Below are positions 55,450 to 64,000 of a stretch of 64,000 nt of DNA, piece by piece. The notes beneath the pieces are model-generated. The model had not been told where the DNA came from, searched no databases, and saw only the letters and a program-made list of their open reading frames with translations. Numbering within the stretch: the first letter of the stretch is position 1; each line of letters opens with the position of its first letter. The translations under genes and the position numbers were made by a program. Source of the DNA: Oncomelania hupensis (lineage: Eukaryota > Mollusca > Gastropoda > Littorinimorpha > Pomatiopsidae); the NCBI GenBank assembly GCA_036898135.1, contig CM072511.1, positions 46,637,675 through 46,701,674 of the forward strand, written 5' to 3'.

Positions 55450-56640
55450 TGTACTTGGTCTCAAGACAAAGAGGAGATAGTGGACACACAACAATACAAA
55501 TACAATGACACCAGTCGTAGGTATTGATTTCAACTTTTATATGTTCAACACAAATTCTAACATGATTTTAATTAAATGTAAATTAATAACTATAACTGTT
55601 CAATTTGCTGGGCTGTTTCTTTAGCAGTTCTTCTTCATCACGTGCTACAAAATTATACGTTTGGTGGTCTAATATTGTTCCGAGTAGTTTTATATCAGTT
55701 GCAGTTGAGAGGGACTTAGCTGCTCAACGTCTGCGAGTGCTTGAGTCTGGTGGTCACTCTGAGGGAGTCTGGGCACTCTCAGGATGATCGGGCGAGTCAT
55801 GTAGCTACGGGGCCCGACGTGGCGAGGTAGAATCTAGATGATCTTTTTCTTTTCCACGGGAGCAAGCGTCATGCATTGACTCCACAAACCGTCCCAGAGC
55901 TGAACTGTAAAATCCAGAACTCTGGCTACAATATTCTATTTAGATATATTGGTATGTGGTGCCCTCTGCAAGGAGTCTATAGCATCAGACACCTGCCGAG
56001 TTTCCCATATGCACACTACGATCCGAATCTTAAGGCTAAGATATATCAAGCAACATGCACAACGTTTCAGAAACAATAATCGTTTCTGTAAATACATATA
56101 ACATGAACATACTATTACATGGCAATCAATATAATATATAAACATACATGTACTAGAAACTACTAATGTTAACTTACTTCTAGTCTCTGGGAATCGTGAA
56201 ACCGTCTCTAGTCTATCACTTTCTTGGTGATGGCTGAGGATAATCGTTCACTTCAGTTTGCTCCTTGGACCCTCGTGGTTCCACACTTCGTATTCGACTG
56301 ACTGGCTAAAGCGGCGTATACGGGGATATGCAGGGGTCTCTACGTCATCTCCGACCATTCATTTAATTATCGCAGCTAGTGGTCTCGTTCTCGCGACCAC
56401 ATGAATCTTCTTTTGGAAATTTTGCTCTCCTGTCCCACCTGTGGGACACTATCTGTTACGTCTCAACTTCGAGTGTCAGGGACGGAACGCAGGGTAGATC
56501 TAAGAGAGATATGAGTCGCATGGCTACTTAGCGGCCAAGAGACCCTGGTCAGATGGTCGAGTAAGCTAACTAACATTCCTGTTTAGCGAGGTCTTCTTGG
56601 TTGTCTCGGGAACGAACGTCTCAAGGAGGTTTATTTAACA
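55450..56640. other. Higher-complexity unassigned block
   Basis: Mixed composition, few simple repeats and short frames without domains. Its character recalls the candidate LTR at 8.9-10.2 kb, but no paired ends or TSD could be found. Confidence 0.3.
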
Positions 56641-58036
56641 TAATATGCGAACTTTCCATTAGAGGGCTGGTAAATTAACGTCAGGTTTTATTTCAATACT
56701 ATCTGTTTATCTCTAAGCTAAGTTACCACATCTTTGTCGTCAACTTTTCTTATATTACATGATCTTAAACACCAGTTTTGATTGACCTCAAAGATATTAT
56801 ACGCTGCAGTAGTACTAGCCTTTTTAAAATGTGAAGCCGTGAGTGATCTTCAGAACAGTCTTCGCATACTCCAAGAATCATGGATTTTCTAGCAATCTGA
56901 TACCAAAGATGAAACCACTTTCACACAATTTCATCCTATTATCTGAATGCACGATCTTTGATAATCTCTGTGCTTTTGGCACTAATATTGATTGGCATCA
57001 GTATCATTATACCATATCCAACCTATATATGCATGTTAGAAGACAGACAAAGTCGTCTCTGTGTATTTCCTGTGCTTTGTGGCATATTTAGATCTAACTG
57101 TGAACAAAACCTCAAGATCAAGACTTATTTGACACCATGCATAGATATCTTAACAATCGTAATGCAGACCAATCCTTAATAATTTAAACAGCTAGGCTCC
57201 CTTAAAATATCCACTTCATGGGACCAACAGTTTAAACTTACAATTACAAGATCATGTACCTATTTAGAGATAGAAAACGTACAGGATATCAACTTAATCT
57301 ACTTACTTCCTTTGTCTGAAGTAAACGGTACATATTTAACCATCAATGAACCTCTAATGTGAAATGAGCTTGTAGCTTAATCTAATCCAAATATATGCTA
57401 CCAAAGTTAAAGATAGGTAATTTAAAAGGGACTAACAGTGACACATTTCAGGGTCACATGCCCTTTTCAAATTCACAGTACGTGTTATTGCCCTACAGGA
57501 AAACATACGGGTAAATGAAAGATCAATATTTGATATAGAAATCGATACATTTGTTTGTTTTTGGGCCTATTAAAAGCATTGAGATCTATTCTAAGAAAAT
57601 AAATTAGCAACGAATGCGTGTGCGCTATAAAAATCCTCAATAAAAAGTGTAGCACAGCACATTTGTATTAAACCAAGTAAGGGAAGCCTTAAATCCAGAC
57701 TTTGCACCTGATGTCAGCACCAAACGCCCACTGTACCATATTTTAATGTGACAACAATGTAAGTCCAAGGCTAACTCATTGTTGAGAAAAACATATACAA
57801 AAATCATTGAGACCCCGATCCTTTAACAAATAATACGTATTTTCTTAAAACAAGGGCCTTAATAAAGGCACGAATCGCCTCTTCAACTTGTCAAGTTTGA
57901 TTGGCAAGATCTATGCCGACACCGCCAGTGACGGAAAGGTAAACATTTCTGTCTGGATAATATTTAAGAAGGTTTGCCATGTTTTTTTTTAATAGAACTG
58001 TTACGGAGACGTTTAGCTATAACTATTAGTGTTGAG
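56641..58036. other. Unassigned spacer
   Basis: No gene, RNA or repeat recognised. Confidence 0.4.
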
Positions 58037-58144
58037 GCACCTTTACAACAGGGGAGGCGCCGTGGCCGAGTGGTTAGAGCGTTGGCTTGAGCACCTTTAC
58101 AACAGGGGAGGCGCCGTGGCCGAGTGGTTAGAGCGTTGGCTTGA
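58037..58144 (+). repeat. 54-bp tandem duplication of a tRNA-like SINE head
   Basis: 58,037-58,090 and 58,091-58,144 are direct copies: GCACCTTTACAACAGGGGAG, then GCGCCGTGGCCGAGTGGTTA and GAGCGTTGGCTTGA. The unit includes 20 bp of upstream sequence plus the box A half of the tRNA head. Confidence 0.95.
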
Positions 58145-58436
58145 GGATCCAAAGGTCCCGAGTTCGAACCCAGGCCGGGGCATTGTGTTGTGTCCTTGGG
58201 AAAGACACTTTACTCGCGTTTCCTACTCCTTCAAATGAGAGTATAAACCGAGGTCTAGTCTGTGTCGAATGCATTCCATCATAACGGAATTTAAAGATCC
58301 TGACGCTCATGTCCTAGACGGGTGAGTGACAAGAACACATCCATCATGTACCTTGGGGGTGCTGTAATTTCAAAAATTAAAGTGCCCGAATTTCACCTCG
58401 GGGATAATAAAGTTGTTAAAATAAAAAAAAAAAATA
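58110..58436 (+). mobile_element. tRNA-Leu/Ser-like SINE
   Basis: Head with box A GTGGCCGAGTGGTTAGAGCG and box B GAGTTCGAACCC (about 58,160-58,171), then a ~230-bp body ending CACCTCGGGGATAATAAAGT and an A-rich tail. tRNA-like pairing is partly kept, but the head continues into the SINE body. A minus-strand frame with a repeated RRLPCCKGA peptide is an artefact of the duplicated head. The GATAATAAAGTT ending resembles the retroposon end at about 24,660. Confidence 0.85.
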
Positions 58437-58489
58437 ACAAACATGTCGAACATGCCAACGCTCACCACCTATCACCACGCGCACTGACT

Positions 58490-58838
58490 CACACACATAC
58501 ATACGTACATACACACGCAAGCAAGCAAACAACTGCACAAAAAATGTATGCATACATACATACATACATACATACATACATACATACATACATACACAAA
58601 CACAAACACAACCATGCACTCACAAACACACTGGTGAAGTACGCACGTTTTCACGTATGCATACACACCTACACACTCTTTTACTCAAAAACCTTCTATT
58701 CCTCCCCCCCCCCCCCTCTTTCCAATCCCTCTCAGCACACACATGTCATCTACACACACATGCACACACGCACGCACTCCCGCACACACCCACAGACACA
58801 CAGACACACAGACACACACACACACACACACACACACG
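58490..58838. repeat. (CATA)n, (CA)n and poly-C cluster
   Basis: CATA array at 58,551-58,594, several CA-rich stretches up to 58,838 and a C-run at 58,704-58,717. Frames over it are low-complexity artefacts. Confidence 0.93.
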
Positions 58839-59242
58839 CCCGTGAAAGCAGTTAACCGTATTTGTAATAGAAAGCTTGTCAGTGCAGACAACGCGGATAG
58901 GTTATCACGAATCGTTTGGCTTTAAGAAAGTGGCCGCTTGTTTGCTTAGCTTAGTTCCGCTCTGTTCCTCCACTCGAGTCCTATTTGTTCACTACTTTTC
59001 TTCTGCATTTTGGGCACGTCACTGCTCACGGCAAATGAAGAGAAGAAGTCTTACCATATTCAATGGATTCTGTGTTGTTGTTTTAAGAGCTGATGTATAT
59101 TATCTGAATATAAGTAAGCTTACATATACTGTACATTTTCCTTGCTCTTTTGTTTTAGTGTAGTCTTTTCTTGTCTTGTGTACTCATTTTAAAGGTTTTT
59201 ACTGTCTAAATAGTGTATGTCTTTGGCATGCGAACATAAACT

Positions 59243-59249
59243 TTACTAT

Positions 59250-59313
<64 letters not shown>

Positions 59314-59486
59314 GCTACTACCACTACTACCACTACTACTACTACTAAAAAGAAGAAGGAGGAGGAATTTAATAAAAATGGAAACGACGAGGATAAAAAC
59401 ATATGAACATGGAGAAGATGAGGAAGAAGAAGAAGAAGAAGAAGAAGAAGAAGAAGAAGAAGAAGAAGAAGAAGAAGAAGAAGAAT
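59243..59486. repeat. (ACT)n array and (GAA)n array
   Basis: ACT units at 59,243-59,346 and GAA units at about 59,420-59,486. Confidence 0.95.
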
Positions 59487-60087
59487 GCTTTGTACTTAGC
59501 AGAGAAAACGTAAGTGGAACGGAAACTGGAGAAAGAAGAAAAGGGATAGCGAAGATGAAAAAGAAGAAGAAAAATTAAATGACTTTTGAAGTTAATGAGA
59601 AGAGGAAGAAGAACCAGAAAGAGGATGAGCAGGAGGAGAAAAAGAAGGCGATATTGTACATAGTCTTCCGTTTTGCCTAACATTTGTGTGAACGTTAGGC
59701 CACACTTTAAATGTTAGGACGTAATCGTCTTGTTTGATTTCTTCTTGAATTAAGTGATTGCTCTGAAATTTGATACCGCCTCCAAAGCTTTCTTATTTGA
59801 GTACCTACTTTTCAACGTCACGAAAGAGCACTCACAATTTTTCGTTTGCTGAAACTATCAGCAGATTTAAGTGACCTGTTAACTGGCCTGTTCTATTATT
59901 GTGATTGCTTTTCATTTCTATATGTCTGTCTAGTCTGTCTGACGGTCTGTTTGTACGTCTGTCTGTCTGTGGCTCTTTTTATTTATCTCCGCACTCGCGT
60001 GAGATGTATAAGTGAAGTTAGTTTATTCATGTGGGCGTGTGCGTGTGTTTGTATGTGTGTGAGAGAGAGAGAACGAACGAACGAACG
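59487..60087. other. Unassigned spacer
   Basis: A purine-rich beginning, then mixed AT-rich sequence; no gene recognised. Confidence 0.4.
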
Positions 60088-62314
60088 AGTTTATTCCGTT
60101 TGCCATAGCCCCTCTTGAAAGGGGTGTGTTAACAAATACAAACAAACAAACAAATTAATCAGCGGAAAGAAGGCATAAAAACATCAAGACCTGACAATTA
60201 CACGTAATTTAAAGGCTTTGTGTATTTAAAAAAAGCATAATTTTCGTACAACACCATCATTAGTAGTAGTGAACAGTAAAGACAGCTGAAAAGTGCTTGG
60301 TGTTCTATAGTATTTAGCGGGAACAGATTCTTTTCTCAACTCATCCAATTTGGGCAACGAAATACAAAATATAATTCATTATCTTCCGCTTATGTACAAA
60401 GGACATAGAAGATAAGTCTAAAATTACTTAGGTGAACAGACGTTAAATTAAAGAAACAAACACAAAAAAAAGACATAGCAGATTATTTGGTGTATGAGAC
60501 CTATACCTATACAAGTGCACAAATAAGTCAGACATACCAAACCTAAATTTTGTCATAATAAATGTTAAATATTTTTTTCCAAACAAAGTTGCAAATACCT
60601 AGGAACACAATATGTGGAAGTACAAAAACTCGTATGCATACTAAAGCTATCATTTACATGCTCATTCCAATTCCATTCTACAATCCAAAATTGTTGTATC
60701 AAATTTTATTCATCAGATTAACATAAGTTGTACTGATTAATCTACAATCCATCAATCGTTCTTTCAACTCACTTCCATTCTACAATCAATCAATCGTTAT
60801 TTCAACACAGGTATGAAAACATTCACGTTTTCAACACCTTGATTATACCATACATCACCAAAACCGTTCTGTCATAAAAATAAACTTACATTTGATCTCC
60901 AATTAATTTTTTTTTTACTATCTAGATTATGTAACATCAAATAGGCTTTATTAGTAAGTGTACTATTGTCCATCTGTAACAACTTAAACCAATAACGAAT
61001 GCGATTAACACATGAATTATTAGTTATTGGGTACCCGTTCAGCTCTCTATAAACACAATCATTGGGAGTACGCAAATCAACCCACACAAACTTTTTCATA
61101 CCGTATAAATGTGTTCTCACAATAATTTGCAGCTTTATCTAATCTTCAGATTTCAGACCCATATAGCATGCTAGATTGTATTTGTGCATCAAACAATTTA
61201 AGAAAAACATCAATAGAATGATTATTAAAAACCCTTAGTCTGGACATAATAGATAACAAAGCTCTATTGCCTTTACTAGCTAAATCACGACATGCAGAAA
61301 CAAAACTAAGACGGATTGAAAAATAAATTCCTAAATATTTATATACATTTACAATTGGCATTATTTCCCTACTATAAACCCATATTTCCCTGGCAGCCAA
61401 ATATCGTCCTTTTCTGAAAACTACAATATTACTTTTCTCCTAATTAACTTTTTAATTAAGTGCACAAGCTGCTCTCTGCAAACTGTTTATCTGTGTTTGT
61501 AGACCTAAAAATAGATTCAGACAAGAGTACAACGTCATAGGCTAACGAGAAAATAAACAACTCAAAGCTTCTAGTGAAAAAGTAACACCATGCCGGCCAT
61601 TACTAATAACTTGTAGGGTTAACTCATTTAAAAATATCGGAAAACAAATTGAGCTACACAATTATATCTCCTTGTTTCACTCCAAAATTACAATTAACAC
61701 ACTGAGTAAATTCATTACCACCACACATCACTCTCGCCTTAACTCTTCAGTACATGCTTTTTATGCAACGAAATATTTTCCATTGTATACCATTCTTCAG
61801 TAATATAGGCCACAGTCGATTTCTGTTAATATTGTCAAAACATTTTTCAAAAGCAATAAAAGCCACAAAGTTTTCTATTTAAACACAACTGTTTTTGAAC
61901 ACATGCAAGAAGAGTGTAGAGGTGATCAACTGTATAATAACCTTTTTAAAAGCCTGCCTGAAATTCCCCAGTAATATCATTTTCCTCAACCCATGACTGC
62001 AAGCGTTTATTAATAATAAAACCAGACACTTTACTACATATATTGCATAGACTAATTCCACGATAATTCCAGGTTTGTTTACATCTCCTTTTTTAAACAA
62101 AGGTAATATGATAGATAGACTCGCACCAACCATCATGATAAATACCGTTGTCAAATAATTTATTTATAAATTTATGGAAAAGGGGGACAGCAAGTCTGGT
62201 TGCGTATTTCAACAATTCACCTATCAACCCGTCTGGCCCTGCAGCTGTTTTAGGTTTTAACTTCCGAAGCGCTAACAATATCTCTTCCTTCGTAATAGGT
62301 TTATTTAAACAAGC

Positions 62315-62408
<94 letters not shown>

Positions 62409-62640
62409 CCACCACCACCACCACCACCACTATTGTCTAATTCCTCTGATACCAAAAAAACATTATCTTTATCAAGTTACATTTTAAAATAGTTAAACCA
62501 TTTTTCAACAGAAATCTGGTTTTCAATTCTCTTTTTTGGAATAATATTATGAACAGTATCCCATAACTCTTTTTGGTTATTTACAGAATCTGCCAGTTTT
62601 TTTGTATCACCATATTAAAATTCTTCTTCTTGCAACAAAG
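60088..62640 (-). pseudogene. LINE pol, linker to C-terminus, heavily decayed
   Basis: Read on the minus strand. SVNNQKELWDTVHNIIPKK and VEKWFNYFK (pre-RT linker, about 62,600-62,500) come first. Then PITKEEILLALRKLKPKTAA with GPDGLIGELLKYA (RT block 1) and SIILPLFKKGDVNKPG (block 2, in another frame) follow, with further blocks in shifted frames. YKYLGIYFSIRLSFVSACRD (block E) and LFDAQIQSSMLYGSEI (61,400-61,146) lead to the C-terminal region WVDLRTPNDCVYRELNGYP with RIRYWFKLLQMD (61,120-60,872). The 3' end is at about 60,088: CCCTTTCAAGAGGGGCTATG, then AATAAA and a GTTC-repeat tail. The palm A and C motifs were not found intact. Confidence 0.82.
62317..62429. repeat. (ATC)n-(ACC)n array inside the LINE coding sequence
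   Basis: About 29 ATC units, then ACC units. On the coding (minus) strand it gives Gly8 followed by a poly-Asp run in frame with the LINE linker and RT start. Confidence 0.96.
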
Positions 62641-62952
62641 CAAGTCTTTATATTCTCATCTTGTTTTACAATAAGCTTTCCGATCACAATCCTTTAACGT
62701 GCAGAGCTATTTTTTTCAGTGAAGTACGCACACTTCTCCTCATTACGCATCAAACACGTCCTGCTGTTTCCCTCTCCCGTTTACACACACACACGTTTCT
62801 TCATACAGGCTGATATTTATGTAATGCTTTCATTAAATGTATTAAGTGCTAAATTTTAACATCCACATCAACTAATTAAGTCTAAATCCTCATTTAACAC
62901 CATGCCAGCATTTGTACTAAGAGCAGCATTACTAAACTGAGCGGCGATGTTT

Positions 62953-62953
<1 letters not shown>
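62641..62953. other. Unassigned spacer
   Basis: AT-rich; could include more of the LINE upstream region, but no motif was found. Confidence 0.4.

Positions 62954-62999
<46 letters not shown>
62954..62999. repeat. (GA)n microsatellite
   Basis: GA run abutting the 3' end of the next LINE. Confidence 0.94.
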
Positions 63000-63000
<1 letters not shown>

Positions 63001-63001
<1 letters not shown>

Positions 63002-64000
63002 AAACTTAGACGTTTTATTGAATATTGGATAAATACAAAACAGGTTCATTTTAATGGGAAGGATGGGGTGGGAGATTCAGCGCGACCGTGTGAACTCAGA
63101 TTAAAAATGACAATATATACAATAAAAATAAAATTACCAACAATGCACACTTATTTTTCTGTACATTCCATATTCAAAAGCTTACAGAAATAACGAAATT
63201 TGTTGCAAAATCCAAGAAAAAAAAATACACACCAGAAAGAAGACTACAAAATTCCAAACTTAGCCAGACTACATGACTACAAATTTCAGCACAAAGGCAA
63301 AAGGAGATTTACGAACTTACCGTCTCCGAATGCTTTCACCATCATTCATTCTCATTTATTATATCCATCTACTCTTCGTCAATACTACCTCTTGTCTTCG
63401 TTCTGTCACCCCCTTTCGTTACATAATCCACAGGATTTTTGAAACCTTATATTCCCATCCATCTTTATAATCTAATACTCTTCTCTCCGCTACAAATTTA
63501 ATACGCCTGTTTCAACTTTCAAATTTCAATACGTTCAAAATACAAACAAGAAACGTCATAAAAAGCAAAAATTCCGACCAGGTTTCTGTTCAATCCAAAA
63601 CAACTCTACTGTAACTCTGCTCTCTTTCTGAATGCTTTATACAAAAACCTGGACAGCTCGCACACATTTGCTTGATCATCATCACTCATAATTCCAGAAA
63701 TGTCAAAACCAGTATCTTTGTACTTTTCAAATATTGGTGACTCATTCCTTAATTCTTCGTATGCGGGACAAGCGAACAAGAAGTGAGGCTCATCTTCCAC
63801 ATCGTCTTTGCATACTGGACACATCAGTTGTGGTGTTACTTTTGACCTGTACATATCTTCGTCTGTGTGTGTTGATCGGCGAGATGCCGAACCTGAACTG
63901 GACATAAGTAATTTTAAAGCATCGTAGCTGGTGACAGGTTACATAATGTTCAAGTTTAAACACCCTCTTGAACTGAGCATAGTACTCAAAGCGCTCGCTA
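63001..64000 (-). pseudogene. LINE pol C-terminus and 3' UTR, continuing beyond the window
   Basis: On the minus strand, near 63,960-63,850, one frame reads FKRVFKLEHYVTCHQLRC and then FRFGISPINTHRRRY. Another frame (63,905-63,606) continues with LMCPVCKDDVEDEPHFLFAC and PAYEELRNE, the C-x2-C...H-x4-C terminal knuckle. A frameshift near 63,860 separates them. The C-terminus ends at 63,606 with LSRFLYKAFRKRAELQ. The 3' UTR reaches 63,001 with CAATAAAACGTCTAAG, next to a GA run. The rest of the element lies beyond position 64,000. Confidence 0.82.

Overview
This window reads as repeat-rich, intergenic DNA from a metazoan nuclear genome. No host protein-coding exon, rRNA, functional tRNA, operon or CRISPR array could be recognised. 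AT-rich spacers, dense simple-sequence tracts, several tRNA-derived SINE families, degenerate non-LTR retrotransposons (LINEs), an LTR family and palindromic DNA elements all point to an animal. The combination (short tRNA SINEs, a LINE of the 'craniofacial development protein 2-like' EN-RT type, L2/CR1-like LINE tails, TTAGGG-type short tracts) is what I would expect from a lophotrochozoan, most likely a mollusc. The species assignment is inference only.

Layout. 0-8.9 kb holds microsatellites, a 195-bp tRNA SINE with a 12-bp target-site duplication (TSD), LINE tails, a GC-richer unassigned block (4.1-5.5 kb), the first complete copy of a ~570-bp retroposon here called R2, and tRNA-headed retroposons with (ATT)n tails, here called R3. 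8.9-21 kb holds a candidate reverse-orientation LTR (TGTCAC...GTGACA), the second 195-bp SINE, a broken RNase H LINE, a 760-bp terminal-inverted-repeat (TIR) element, more R2 copies and a solo LTR with a perfect 5-bp TSD. 20.8-29.7 kb is a graveyard of LINE 3' ends with a 68-nt poly-C, large trinucleotide arrays, two adjacent palindromes and a short telomere-like tract. 30.3-31.6 kb is one almost pure (GATA)n array of about 1.3 kb. 36.9-43.3 kb is the most structured part. It has a decayed ~20-bp minisatellite, a TIR element whose two ends (37,532 and 42,184) are separated by a nearly full-length frameshifted EN-RT LINE, and a 500-bp TIR element with a 7-8-bp TSD that encloses an 82-codon open frame. 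45-64 kb holds an opposite-strand 3' copy of the same LINE, another R2 copy, an L2-like LINE, a second long copy of the LTR, a SINE with a duplicated tRNA head, and two further LINEs, one running off the right edge.

How it fits together. The window records layered retroposition. LINE machinery (EN-RT, L2-like, RNase H-type) is present as broken copies. The short elements (195-bp SINE, R2, R3) carry TSDs and short-repeat tails typical of target-primed reverse transcription. Many of the microsatellites start exactly at such a tail. Nothing looks like a coordinated gene system. The points most worth a second look are the TIR element with the enclosed reading frame (42.8-43.3 kb), the LINE-split TIR element (37.5-42.2 kb), the R2 family with a possible chimeric 5' end, and the adjacent palindromes at 26.1 kb.
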